The notes under the pieces: model-generated
Seen by the model: the letters and a program-made list of their open reading frames with translations, nothing else
What the model was told of the DNA's origin: nothing
Databases searched by the model: none
Source of the DNA: Ignavibacteriales bacterium
GTDB lineage: Bacteria > Bacteroidota > Ignavibacteria > UBA10030 > UBA8401
Length of the DNA: 34,279 nucleotides
Direction: 5' to 3'
Assembly: GCA_016182545.1 (NCBI GenBank)
Contig: JACPGG010000153.1
Span: forward strand, 1-34,279
Translations under genes and position numbers: made by a program
Shown here: positions 1 through 7,549 of the stretch, piece after piece
How the letters are laid out: each line of letters opens with the position of its first letter
Position numbering within the stretch: position 1 is the first letter of the stretch

Positions 1-60
1 TATCGTTATGTCAAAGAACAACTTACAGCATTTTCAGCAACACTTTTTGACTATTATACC

Positions 61-139
61 CATTGCGAGGGAGCGTAGCGACCGAAGCAATCCCCGCAGT
101 TTCAGGAGATTGCTTCGCCAAAAAACGGCTCGCAATGAC
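61..139. repeat. Dispersed inverted repeat (cattgcgag...ctcgcaatg)
   Basis: The outer arms read cattgcgag and ctcgcaatg. Nested inside are gaagcaatc (84-92) and gattgcttc (108-116). The same type of element, with the same outer arm and a shared gaagcaatc, occurs at 26051-26171. This type of intergenic repeat is widespread in environmental bacterial genomes. It occupies most of the space upstream of pyrF, so the pyrF promoter must lie in or close to it. No convincing promoter could be picked out. Confidence 0.75.
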
Positions 140-177
140 AATTTTTCATTTTTGAGACCACTTCTAGTGACACTATT

Positions 178-999
178 ATGACGTTTGCTCAACGACTGCA
201 CACTGTTCAAAAAAAATCCAACTCCCTTCTCTGTATCGGACTTGATACCGACATGAAGAAGATTCCCAAACATTTACAATCAAAGAAGAACGGCGTACTG
301 GAATTCAACAAACAGATCATCGAATCAACGAAGGATCTTGCTTGTGCGTACAAGATCAACTTTGCCTTTTACGAAGTAATGGGAAAAGATGGCTGGACGA
401 TTATCGAAAAAACACGCGCATTGATCCCTTCGTCAATTCTCACCATCGCAGATGCAAAACGGGGAGACATCGGCAACTCATCCGGTTACTATGCAAATGC
501 GATCCTGCATGAACTGAATTTCGATTCGATCACAGTTGCGCCGTATATGGGAAAAGATTCCGTGCAACCTTTTTTACAGGACGAGAAGAAAGGCGTTTTC
601 CTTCTTGCACTGACCTCAAACGAAGGAGCATTCGATTTTCAATATCAACAGATCGGTCACCGGAAATTGTTCGAAGAAGTAGTCGCCATTTCGCAACAGT
701 GGACTACGAATGAGAATCTTGGATTCGTCGTCGGCGCAACGAAATCGACCGATATACAATCGGTAAGGAAACTTGCACCCGCTGCACCATTTCTCGTTCC
801 GGGAATCGGCGCACAGGGCGGCAGTATTGAAGATGTAGTGAAGTACGGATGCACAAGCGACGGGTTTGGCGTTCTGATCAATGCGAGCCGGAGCATACTG
901 TATGCATCAAACGGAAAAGACTTTGCCGATGCCGCCCGAAACGAAGCGATGAAATTGCGGGACGAAATAAATTTTTTCAGAAAAAGATTAATCCGGTAG
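178..999 (+). CDS. pyrF: Orotidine 5'-phosphate decarboxylase (type 2 subfamily)
   Basis: This enzyme converts OMP to UMP, the last step of de novo pyrimidine synthesis in the cytosol. The 273-residue protein has the N-terminal GLDTD motif (21-25). The catalytic signature DxKxxD is seen as ADAKRGDIGN (91-100; Asp92, Lys94, Asp97). The phosphate-binding part VVGATKS...FLVPGIGAQGG follows later. The length and the NSSGYYA stretch fit the longer pyrF subfamily seen in Bacteroidota, Chlorobi and mycobacteria. The ATG at 178 gives the expected N-terminus, although no clear Shine-Dalgarno sequence precedes it. The TAG stop lies inside a perfect 28-nt palindrome that acts as a terminator. No other pyrimidine genes are adjacent. 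Confidence 0.95.
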   Translation: MTFAQRLHTVQKKSNSLLCIGLDTDMKKIPKHLQSKKNGVLEFNKQIIESTKDLACAYKINFAFYEVMGKDGWTIIEKTRALIPSSILTIADAKRGDIGNSSGYYANAILHELNFDSITVAPYMGKDSVQPFLQDEKKGVFLLALTSNEGAFDFQYQQIGHRKLFEEVVAISQQWTTNENLGFVVGATKSTDIQSVRKLAPAAPFLVPGIGAQGGSIEDVVKYGCTSDGFGVLINASRSILYASNGKDFADAARNEAMKLRDEINFFRKRLIR

Positions 1000-1033
1000 G
1001 TCGGCGTTAACGCCGACCTACCAAGATTTTTTT
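995..1033 (+). terminator. Palindromic repeat and probable terminator of pyrF
   Basis: Positions 995-1022 are a perfect palindrome built on the core ggcgttaacgcc. It is followed after four bases by seven Ts (1027-1033). The pyrF stop codon (997-999) is inside the left arm. The last T touches the ATG of the next gene at 1034, so this hairpin replaces any ribosome binding site for that gene. A related palindrome with the same core lies at 10706-10725. Confidence 0.75.
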
Positions 1034-2515
1034 ATGCACGAAGATTTGCTGCGACATATCTGGTCACGACAACTGTTCGATGCATCGCGGCTCGTTACTA
1101 CCGATAAGCGATCCCTTCTCGTCGTGAATCCGGGAACACTCCACCGCGGCAGCGGTCCCGACTTCCGCAACGCGGTCATAGAAATCGGCGGGACGAAGTT
1201 CACGGGCGATATTGAATTTCACCGTACGACCGAAGATTGGAGCACTCACAATCATCACAACGATCCTGCATATAATTCTGTGATTCTTCACGTTGTGCTG
1301 CAAGGGAATCCATCGACAACGCATTCGCACAGCGGAAGAACGATCCCGACGATCATTCTTGAGCCGTATCTTCTCACTTCTCTTCAAACAATTGCAGACC
1401 AATTGTCGCGCGAGGAATATTCGTCGATCAACAGACCGATCAAATGTGCCTCGGTGAATGACGATGTCGAAGCCCCGCTGCTTAACGATTGGATCCTTAC
1501 GATGTACCGGGAACGGGTGCAGGAGAAAGTCCATCGCATGTATGAACGATTGTGCGACATAATCATATCGCAGCGGCGGATCATCGGCGAACCGCATCCG
1601 CCGTACAATGAGATGCTCGATCCCGGCGATATACCTCTCCCCGATGCGAATATTGACAAAGAACACTTCAAGCAGAAACTTCCGTGGGAACAGTTACTGT
1701 ACGAAGGAATCATGGATGGGTTGGGATACTCGAACAATCGTGATGGAATGAAATCTCTTGCGGAAAATGTTTCGATCCTTCAGTGGAAGAATCTTTCTTC
1801 GATGCGCGAACTTTCGGCGAATGAAATCCAATCGGTTCTGTTCAAAGCGTCGGGATTGCTCCCCGGCGTGAACGATCTTTCAGATCAACAATCCAAAGTA
1901 TATGTTCACCAATTGCACGCTTTGTGGAAGGATCTGCCGGTGCAGATTCCATTGATGGCGGTACATTCATCGGTCTGGAATTTCTCTCCGACCCGTCCCT
2001 CAAACTTTCCGACGATCCGGATCGCGGCGGCAGGAGTCATGCTCCACAAGATTCTTCATCGATCATTATTTAAATCACTCGTAACACTTATCGGAGGAAA
2101 ATATTCTCCTGTTCAATCAAAGACCGCGCAACTGCTGGCTCTTTTCGATTCCGGTGACGATGCTTTCTGGAATTACCATTATTCATTCACCGAAGCGACG
2201 CATCAAAAGCACACGCTGCTCGGCGAATCGAGAAAGTACGACATTATCGTCAACACGATCATTCCGTTTATCTGTCTGTATGCGAAAGTATTCGGAAAGA
2301 GCGATCTTGCAGAGCATTGTTTGAATCTTGCGGTCGAACTGCCGCTGCTTGAGGAGAACACGATCCTCCGCACAATGAACAATCATCTTGTGAAGGGGAA
2401 AATAAAGATCGCATTTGCATACCAGCAGCAGGGATTGATTCAGTTGAACAAGAAGTACTGTGTCGTTGAACGATGTGGTGAATGTGAAGTGGGAAAGAAA
2501 TTATCTCTTGTATAA
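1034..2515 (+). CDS. DUF2851 family protein
   Basis: This is a 493-residue cytosolic protein with no signal peptide. The N-terminal part (MHEDLLRHIWSRQLF, NPGTLHRGSGPDF, DIEFHRTTEDW, HNHHNDPAYNSVILHVV) matches my recollection of DUF2851, a family common in Bacteroidota and Chlorobi with no firmly known biochemical role. The conserved acidic/His-rich block at about residues 43-90 (GSGPDFRNA, GDIEFH, HxHHxDPxYNSVILHVV) resembles a metal-binding or nuclease-like core, but that is inference. The C-terminus has clustered cysteines (CVVERCGECEVG), a possible metal site. The start is the only reasonable ATG and abuts the pyrF terminator, so translation initiation must be unusual or leaderless. Confidence 0.8.
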   Translation: MHEDLLRHIWSRQLFDASRLVTTDKRSLLVVNPGTLHRGSGPDFRNAVIEIGGTKFTGDIEFHRTTEDWSTHNHHNDPAYNSVILHVVLQGNPSTTHSHSGRTIPTIILEPYLLTSLQTIADQLSREEYSSINRPIKCASVNDDVEAPLLNDWILTMYRERVQEKVHRMYERLCDIIISQRRIIGEPHPPYNEMLDPGDIPLPDANIDKEHFKQKLPWEQLLYEGIMDGLGYSNNRDGMKSLAENVSILQWKNLSSMRELSANEIQSVLFKASGLLPGVNDLSDQQSKVYVHQLHALWKDLPVQIPLMAVHSSVWNFSPTRPSNFPTIRIAAAGVMLHKILHRSLFKSLVTLIGGKYSPVQSKTAQLLALFDSGDDAFWNYHYSFTEATHQKHTLLGESRKYDIIVNTIIPFICLYAKVFGKSDLAEHCLNLAVELPLLEENTILRTMNNHLVKGKIKIAFAYQQQGLIQLNKKYCVVERCGECEVGKKLSLV

Positions 2516-2542
2516 ATCTGATATTAAAATTCATTGTTCATT

Positions 2543-3016
2543 ATGGCACTTATCTATCAAACAGAAAACTTCGTTGTCGAATCGGTCGATAAGCCGCTCG
2601 TCACCAGAAACGACGGCGGGCATATCTCCATCTCGCCGAAAGTGCGTGTGACGGATCGGACTCAGCTTTCCCCGCGCCTTGCAATCGAAATGATGCGCCT
2701 GACGATGTTGATCGGCGAAGCGATGGCAAACGGCATGAATAACCGAGGAGTCGATATCGGCAGGATCAATTATCAGGACAACGGCAACTGGGGTGTGTTC
2801 CTGCCCGAAGGACCGCACATGCATGTTCATCTGTATGGCAGGGCGAAGGGTGCAACGATACAGAAATACGGAGAGGCGTGCTCGTTCCCGTTCCGCGAAA
2901 CGGGATTCTACGACTCATTTGAACCGTTGAACGACGACGACATACGTGAGATCCAATCGCAAATTGAGATTCTTTTGAAGAAAGAAAAATACCAACTAAG
3001 CCGGTGGGGATTGTAA
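2543..3016 (+). CDS. HIT-like (histidine triad) protein
   Basis: A protein of about 157 residues starting MALIYQTENF. The TTG at 2534 lies 9 nt further upstream in the same frame, but the ATG at 2543 is preferred. The motif PHMHVHLYGRA near residue 95 is a good histidine-triad signature (HxHxHxx) and follows a GNWGVFLPEG strand, as in HIT nucleotide hydrolases and transferases. The rest is too divergent for me to place in a subfamily. Active-site chemistry on a nucleotide phosphate is inferred from the triad only. The next gene starts with GTG immediately after this stop codon, so the two are probably translationally coupled. Confidence 0.6.
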   Translation: MALIYQTENFVVESVDKPLVTRNDGGHISISPKVRVTDRTQLSPRLAIEMMRLTMLIGEAMANGMNNRGVDIGRINYQDNGNWGVFLPEGPHMHVHLYGRAKGATIQKYGEACSFPFRETGFYDSFEPLNDDDIREIQSQIEILLKKEKYQLSRWGL

Positions 3017-3322
3017 GTGGTGGATTGGCTCCTTCACATTGAAACGGAATTGAAACGCGTTCAACGGAACCAAAATCCCGGACGCACCCGCACCATTGCA
3101 CGCCGCATTGCAGGAATCGCGCTGAAAGAATTGTACCGTTCTACTACTGATGATTTCGTTCAACTGCTGGCACAGGCAAAAGATGATGCGTCGCTTTCCG
3201 ACGCTGTTCGATCTGCATCGGACCGTCTCGCCGCACGGCTCGATGCACAATTCAATTCACCCTCCGTCGATCCGATCAACGATGCAATGATCATCGTGGA
3301 GTTCGTGAAACAACAAAAATAA
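3017..3322 (+). CDS. Small hypothetical protein coupled to the HIT-like gene
   Basis: A 101-residue helical, charged protein that I do not recognise. It starts with GTG directly after the TAA of the HIT-like gene (zero spacing), which argues for a real, co-translated gene. It has no signal peptide, membrane segment or cysteines. The sequence is rich in Arg, Ala and Asp (RTRTIARRIAGIALKELY, AQAKDDASLSDAV, ASDRLAARLDAQF) and is probably a small helical bundle. A partner role for the HIT-like protein is only suggested by coupling. Confidence 0.65.
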   Translation: MVDWLLHIETELKRVQRNQNPGRTRTIARRIAGIALKELYRSTTDDFVQLLAQAKDDASLSDAVRSASDRLAARLDAQFNSPSVDPINDAMIIVEFVKQQK

Positions 3323-3325
3323 ATT

Positions 3326-3391
3326 CCGCAGATTTCGCAGATCGACGCCGAAATTATTCTGCGCGAACTGCGGGAACCCTTTCCTTTTTTT
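3326..3391 (+). repeat. Imperfect inverted repeat with a downstream T-run
   Basis: Arms ccgcagatttcgcag (3326-3340) and ctgcgcgaactgcgg (3359-3373) pair with a few mismatches. A run of seven Ts (3385-3391) follows about 12 nt after the stem, so it is a weak terminator at best. The ccgcagatttcgcag arm resembles a dispersed intergenic repeat unit. It fills the 99-bp gap between the small hypothetical gene and trhO. Confidence 0.5.
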
Positions 3392-3421
3392 ATTCGACCG
3401 GTTTTTCCGTACATTTCATCA

Positions 3422-4360
3422 ATGGATTTACTTAAACCATACCGCGTGCTGCTCTTTTACAAGTTCGTGCCGATCCACGGATACGCGCTCTTCGCACAGC
3501 ACCATCACCATCAGTGTCATTTATTGGGATTGAAAGGAAGGGTCCTCGTCGCCCCGGAAGGGATCAACGGCACGCTTTCCGGCACCATTGAACAGACCGA
3601 ATGCTACATGACTACGCTGCAGATGGATCAACGGTTCGCCGATACATGGTTCAAGATCGACGAATGTGACGGGCATGTCTTTGACAAATTATTCGTCCGT
3701 GCGAAGGAAGAATTGGTGACATTCAAAGCGGGAGAGAACGGAAACCCGATGAAGCGAACCGGCAGGCATCTTTCGCCCGAAGAATGGTACGAAACGATGC
3801 AGCAGGATGACGTGCTGATCATTGACGGGCGAACCGACTACGAATACGACCTGGGACATTTCAAGGATGCGATCCGTCCCCCGGTAAAATCATTCAGGGA
3901 TTTTCCGCAATGGATCAGGGAAAATCTTTCGCACTATAAAGATAAAACGATCCTCACTTATTGTACAGGGGGAGTGCGGTGCGAAAAGTTGACGGCGTTC
4001 ATGCTGAGCGAAGGATTCGAGAACGTTGCGCAATTGAACGGCGGGATCGTGTCATACGGAAAAGATCCGAACGTGAAAGGGAGATTGTGGGAAGGATTAT
4101 GCTACGTGTTCGATAAACGGATCGCAGTGCCGATCAACCGAGCAGAGCGTTACATCCCTGTTTCCACCTGCATTTGCTGCGGCACGCCGTGCGATCGCTA
4201 CATCAATTGCGCCAACCTTGACTGCCACAAGCAGCATTTCCAATGCGAAGAGTGCGAACAAAAAACGCTGCGCTCATGCAGCGAAGAATGTAAGACTGCG
4301 CCGCGGCATGAATTTCAATTCATAGAAAATTCCAAATCACAAGCACCAAATATCAAATAA
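3422..4360 (+). CDS. trhO: tRNA uridine(34) hydroxylase TrhO (rhodanese family, YceA/UPF0176)
   Basis: TrhO carries out O2-dependent hydroxylation of U34 in certain tRNAs, the first step towards 5-alkoxyuridine modifications. The 312-residue protein has the N-terminal UPF0176 domain (LLFYKFVPI, GRVLVAPEGINGTLSGT at 39-55). A rhodanese domain follows (DVLIIDGRTDYEYDLGHFKDA) with its active-site loop CTGGVRCEK (Cys181, Cys187). The C-terminal region is rich in cysteines (about 250-290: CICCGTPC, CANLDC, CEECEQ, CSEEC), as in the long form of the family, and probably binds zinc. The last residues, about ENSKSQAPNIK, are encoded by an intergenic repeat rather than by family sequence. Confidence 0.93.
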   Translation: MDLLKPYRVLLFYKFVPIHGYALFAQHHHHQCHLLGLKGRVLVAPEGINGTLSGTIEQTECYMTTLQMDQRFADTWFKIDECDGHVFDKLFVRAKEELVTFKAGENGNPMKRTGRHLSPEEWYETMQQDDVLIIDGRTDYEYDLGHFKDAIRPPVKSFRDFPQWIRENLSHYKDKTILTYCTGGVRCEKLTAFMLSEGFENVAQLNGGIVSYGKDPNVKGRLWEGLCYVFDKRIAVPINRAERYIPVSTCICCGTPCDRYINCANLDCHKQHFQCEECEQKTLRSCSEECKTAPRHEFQFIENSKSQAPNIK

Positions 4361-4448
4361 ATTCCAATTTCGAAACACAAAATCTCAAACCTTTGATGAT
4401 TGAGATTTGAGGATTATTTGGGATTTGTCATTTAGAATTTGGAATTTC
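4323..4448. repeat. AT-rich inverted repeat spanning the convergent ends of trhO and the M28 gene
   Basis: Left arm begins near 4326 (aaattccaaatcacaagcac, then caaatatcaaataaattcc). The right arm ends near 4446 (gggatttgtcatttagaatt, then tggaattt). They are imperfect reverse complements, with an inner pair aaatctcaaa/tgagattt (around 4380-4410). This kind of element, rich in aaattccaaat and gatttggaat words, is a common dispersed intergenic repeat. It runs into both flanking genes and supplies the stop codons and terminal residues of both. Because it folds back on itself it may also work as a two-way terminator, though no clean T-run follows a GC stem. Confidence 0.65.
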
Positions 4449-6062
4449 GAGCGACTTCCTTCTCACCACCCCGAACTCATCCCCTGCATTCCAGTACGGC
4501 ATCTCGATGATGTTTGCAACGCGCCAGGCGATCCGGAGAACGATCTCCGCCTGCTGCAGCGCACCGTTGTAGTTCCAGTCGTCGTACATCTCGTCGCTCG
4601 GTTGGTGATAATTTTTTCCACCCCGCTCGCGCATCATCCGCACGATAGCGGTATCGACGCCAACAACATCCCTTCCGCTTCCCATCGACATTGCCGGAAT
4701 ACCGACCTTCGCAAAACTGAAATGATCGCTCCGGTAAAATCCTCCCTGTTCGGGTGCAGGATCGTTTCTAACGGTCAACCCCATCTCCTTCGCAACCATT
4801 GCAAGATCGTTGCCGAGTGAGGAACGGTCACTCCCCTGAAAGAAAATGTCTCTGGTTGGTCCAACGGTGTTGATGACATCGGTATTGATATTTGCGGCAA
4901 TCTGTCGTGCGGGAACGGTCGGATTGTTCGCAAAATACTTTGAACCGAGCAACCCCTGCTCTTCCGCTGCAACGGCGGCGAACAGCAGCGAGCGTTTTGG
5001 TTTTTCCTTGACCGATGAGAATATCTCGGCAAAGTTCAGCATGAGCGATGTTCCCGACGCATTGTCGAGCGCACCGTTGTAGATCGAATCGCCGTCGACC
5101 GGAATGCCGATGCCGAAATGATCGTAGTGTGCGCTGAAGATAAGATATTGATCCTTCAACACCGGATCGCTTCCCGTGATTTTTCCGACGATGTTGTTCG
5201 TTTCAAGACGCTTGATCGCGGTTTTCATCGATGTGGAGAGTGTGATGCCGAGCGGGATCGGTTTGAATGTTCTTTCCTCCGCCAGTTTCATTAACGAGTC
5301 GAGCGAGTATCCTGCAAGTTGAAAATATTTTCGAGTCGCTTCTTCGGTTGTCCATGCTTTCAATCGCAATGCCGGCGCCGTTGATTTCTCTTCAAGATCG
5401 AACATCTCTCTGCTCCACGAATTCCGTATCACTTCGTACCGGTATCCCGCGGATGGAGTGGTGTGGATGACGATCGCACCGAGCGCCCCTTTCTCCGCCG
5501 CGATCTCATATTTGTATGTCCACCTCCCGTAGTATGTTCTCCCTTTCCCCGCGAAAAATTTCGGATCGTCGGACGACGGGTCGTTATTCATCATCACAAT
5601 GATCTTTCCGCGTACGTCAACATCTTTATAATCATCCCATTGCTGTTCCGGTGCAACAATGCCGTAACCGACAAACACCAATTCCGCGTTGGTGATTGTG
5701 ATCGTCGGTTCGTAAATTCCTGTTGCAACGACAAAATCGGTGGAATATGCAAGTGCAACATTCTGCTTCCCTTTTGAAATATTCAGCGCCGCCTTTGGAT
5801 CGACAGTAACGCCGACCATCGGGACTTTCTGAAGATATGTTCCATTCTCTCCCGCAGGAAGCAGACCGAATTTTTTAAATTGAGAAACGATATATGCCGT
5901 CGCTTTTGCGTCACCTTTCGATGCCGGTCCCCGTCCTTCCAGCGAATCGTGGGAAAGGACGGCAATGTGCGTGCGCAGTTTTTCGGCTGTAATGGCATTC
6001 AACGCGTCGTTCGGCGGAACGAGTTGAAGAAGCATGAGCGGGAGTGACAGGAGTATCATCAT
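4428..6062 (-). CDS. Secreted M28 family zinc aminopeptidase with inserted PA-like domain
   Basis: A 544-residue exported metallopeptidase. The N-terminus (MMILLSLPLMLLQLVPPNDA) is a signal peptide. Residues about 105-250 resemble a protease-associated (PA) insert (VFVGYGIVAPE, VRGKIIVMMNNDP, KGALGAIVIHT). The peptidase domain follows with the M28 metal ligands and catalytic acids in order: SAHYDH (His312, Asp314), ALDNASG (Asp333), AAEEQG (Glu367, Glu368), NTDVIN (Asp395) and YRSDHFSF (His447). All expected residues are present, so it should be active. The likely role is trimming peptides in the periplasm or outside the cell. The last six or so residues (EIPNSK) come from the intergenic repeat. 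Confidence 0.92.
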   Translation of the reverse strand: MMILLSLPLMLLQLVPPNDALNAITAEKLRTHIAVLSHDSLEGRGPASKGDAKATAYIVSQFKKFGLLPAGENGTYLQKVPMVGVTVDPKAALNISKGKQNVALAYSTDFVVATGIYEPTITITNAELVFVGYGIVAPEQQWDDYKDVDVRGKIIVMMNNDPSSDDPKFFAGKGRTYYGRWTYKYEIAAEKGALGAIVIHTTPSAGYRYEVIRNSWSREMFDLEEKSTAPALRLKAWTTEEATRKYFQLAGYSLDSLMKLAEERTFKPIPLGITLSTSMKTAIKRLETNNIVGKITGSDPVLKDQYLIFSAHYDHFGIGIPVDGDSIYNGALDNASGTSLMLNFAEIFSSVKEKPKRSLLFAAVAAEEQGLLGSKYFANNPTVPARQIAANINTDVINTVGPTRDIFFQGSDRSSLGNDLAMVAKEMGLTVRNDPAPEQGGFYRSDHFSFAKVGIPAMSMGSGRDVVGVDTAIVRMMRERGGKNYHQPSDEMYDDWNYNGALQQAEIVLRIAWRVANIIEMPYWNAGDEFGVVRRKSLEIPNSK

Positions 6063-6147
6063 AAATTTTTTTGGATATTATTGGAGAAATATCGGCGCTT
6101 GTTGTGTTGTATTGATAGTATGAATTTATTTAGTAACTTTCAAAAGT

Positions 6148-6155
6148 AAAGGAGG
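6148..6155 (+). promoter_or_regulatory. Strong Shine-Dalgarno that fixes the first Rieske start
   Basis: aaaggagg at 6148-6155 lies directly against an ATG at 6156 but has a normal 6-nt spacing to the in-frame ATG at 6162. The second ATG is therefore the likely start. It is one of the few clear ribosome binding sites in the window and the only one for the three-gene Rieske run. Confidence 0.7.
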
Positions 6156-6161
6156 ATGTAT

Positions 6162-6620
6162 ATGGAGGTCGTGCTTGATCGGAAACGTCGCGAGTTCTTG
6201 ACAACGGTTGCTCACGGCGGCGTGTGCATGCTCTGCAGCGGTGCATTTGCGTCAGTGCTCACCGGATGCAACGAAGAGGACAACCCTGTCGCATTCGATG
6301 AACCGGTTATCGATATCAACAAGGAAACTGCGTTGCAGAACGTCGGTGGTGCAGTCAAGAAAAGGATCTCTTCCGTCAACGGAGGGAGTGTCATCATTGT
6401 TGTCAGGACCGGTGAAACAACATTTGTTGCGCTGTCGGCAATTTGCACACATCAAGGATCCGAGGTCGGTTTGCCGGATAAGGATGTGATCACCTGCCCC
6501 AATCACGGATCACGGTTCAACGCAACAAACGGAAGCGTCATCAATGGTCCGGCAACTTCGCCGCTCCCGAAATTCACGGCAACATACGATGCGAATTACA
6601 ATACGGTAACGATCGGATAA
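6162..6620 (+). CDS. Tat-exported Rieske [2Fe-2S] lipoprotein 1
   Basis: A small electron-transfer protein of 152 residues. The N-terminus has a twin-arginine motif (KRREFLTT, Arg9-Arg10), a short hydrophobic stretch and a lipobox (LTGC, Cys36), so it should fold with its cluster in the cytosol, cross by Tat and be lipid-anchored. The Rieske cluster ligands are both present: CTHQG (Cys95, His97) and CPNHGSRF (Cys112, His115). It is a minimal Rieske domain without the disulfide cysteines that sit beside the ligands in cytochrome bc1 and b6f Rieske proteins (CTHQG and CPNHG, not CTHLGC and CPCHGS), so a lower-potential or ferredoxin-like role is likely. It is first of three paralogs. No quinol-oxidising cytochrome b lies nearby. 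Confidence 0.9.
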   Translation: MEVVLDRKRREFLTTVAHGGVCMLCSGAFASVLTGCNEEDNPVAFDEPVIDINKETALQNVGGAVKKRISSVNGGSVIIVVRTGETTFVALSAICTHQGSEVGLPDKDVITCPNHGSRFNATNGSVINGPATSPLPKFTATYDANYNTVTIG

Positions 6621-7067
6621 ATGGAATTATCATTCGACACACAACGACGAAACTTCCTCGCGACATCAGCCAAAACGGGAGTGTGCATCGCATGTTGTGG
6701 ATTGATCAGCACCATAATCTCAGCATGCGACACGGTTGACGACGGAGAACCGGTCATCAATCTTGGAGATTATCCTGAATTACAAAGACCTGGCGGAGCG
6801 ATCAAGAAACGGTACAGCAGATTGAACAACAGCGAACCGATCTTGATCATCCGAAGATCCGAAAGTCAATTCGTCGCATACTCAGCATTGTGTACGCACA
6901 AAGGTGTGGAAGTGAAATTGCCGAAAGATGGTGAGATCGTCTGTCCGAATCACGGCTCGCGGTTTCGTACGAAGGACGGAACCGTGATCGAAGGAAAAGC
7001 GATCGAGCCGCTCCAACAAATTTCTGCAACCTACGATGCAGCGAAAAATATTCTCCGTATCGGATGA
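6621..7067 (+). CDS. Tat-exported Rieske [2Fe-2S] lipoprotein 2
   Basis: A 148-residue paralog of the preceding gene, starting with the ATG immediately after its TAA (zero spacing). It has the same plan: RRNFLATS twin-arginine motif (Arg9-Arg10), lipobox ISAC (Cys36), and Rieske ligands CTHKG (Cys91, His93) and CPNHGSRF (Cys108, His111). The linker before the cluster (PGGAIKKRYSRLNN, ILIIRRSESQFVAYSALCTH) matches the other two copies, which shows tandem duplication. Translation is probably coupled to gene 1, as there is no separate ribosome binding site except within the preceding reading frame. Confidence 0.9.
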   Translation: MELSFDTQRRNFLATSAKTGVCIACCGLISTIISACDTVDDGEPVINLGDYPELQRPGGAIKKRYSRLNNSEPILIIRRSESQFVAYSALCTHKGVEVKLPKDGEIVCPNHGSRFRTKDGTVIEGKAIEPLQQISATYDAAKNILRIG

Positions 7068-7531
7068 CTCCCTTCATGCCACTTTCCAGAAGAAATTTTC
7101 TTGTCCGTTCTACCGCCACTGCCTGCGGAATGATATTCACTGCCGGTTTACAATCCTGCAACATCGGAGCGCTCCTTTATTCGAGCGGCGATATTCCTCT
7201 TGTTGAAGGGAAACCCGCCCTTTCTCTCTCATCGGAGTCTGCGTTGCAAAAGATCGGGGGCGCTGTGAAGAAACGATTCGCGGCTGTGAATGGTGGCAAT
7301 GTCATTCTAATCGTGCGGAGTGGCGAAAAACATTTTTCCGCATTTGCCGCACAATGTACGCACATGGGTGCAGAAGTAAACGGCCCGACTGAGGGTCTTT
7401 TTATCTGTCCGTTTCATGGTTCACAATATAGTGCGGCTGATGGAAAAGTGATTCAGGGACCGGCGGAAGAACCGTTACTGCGATTCGACGTACAGTTTGA
7501 CGAGAGCAAACAAGAAATTCTCATTCAATAA
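7064..7531 (+). CDS. Tat-exported Rieske [2Fe-2S] lipoprotein 3
   Basis: A 155-residue third paralog that overlaps gene 2 by an ATGA start-stop junction (7064-7067). The twin-arginine motif is SRRNFLVRS (Arg9-Arg10), the lipobox LQSC (Cys32) and the cluster ligands CTHMG (Cys98, His100) and CPFHGSQY (Cys115, His118). It differs from copies 1 and 2 in having Phe instead of Asn before the second His (CPFHG) and Gln-Tyr after it. These residues border the cluster and could tune its potential. The gene ends 18 bp from the convergent DUF5686 gene. No terminator is visible between them. Confidence 0.9.
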   Translation: MTPFMPLSRRNFLVRSTATACGMIFTAGLQSCNIGALLYSSGDIPLVEGKPALSLSSESALQKIGGAVKKRFAAVNGGNVILIVRSGEKHFSAFAAQCTHMGAEVNGPTEGLFICPFHGSQYSAADGKVIQGPAEEPLLRFDVQFDESKQEILIQ

Positions 7532-7549
7532 ACAATGTAACGTCACAGT

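Noticed and set aside
34-273. 79-codon minus-strand frame at the window start
   Set aside because: It overlaps pyrF and the inverted repeat, with no family resemblance.
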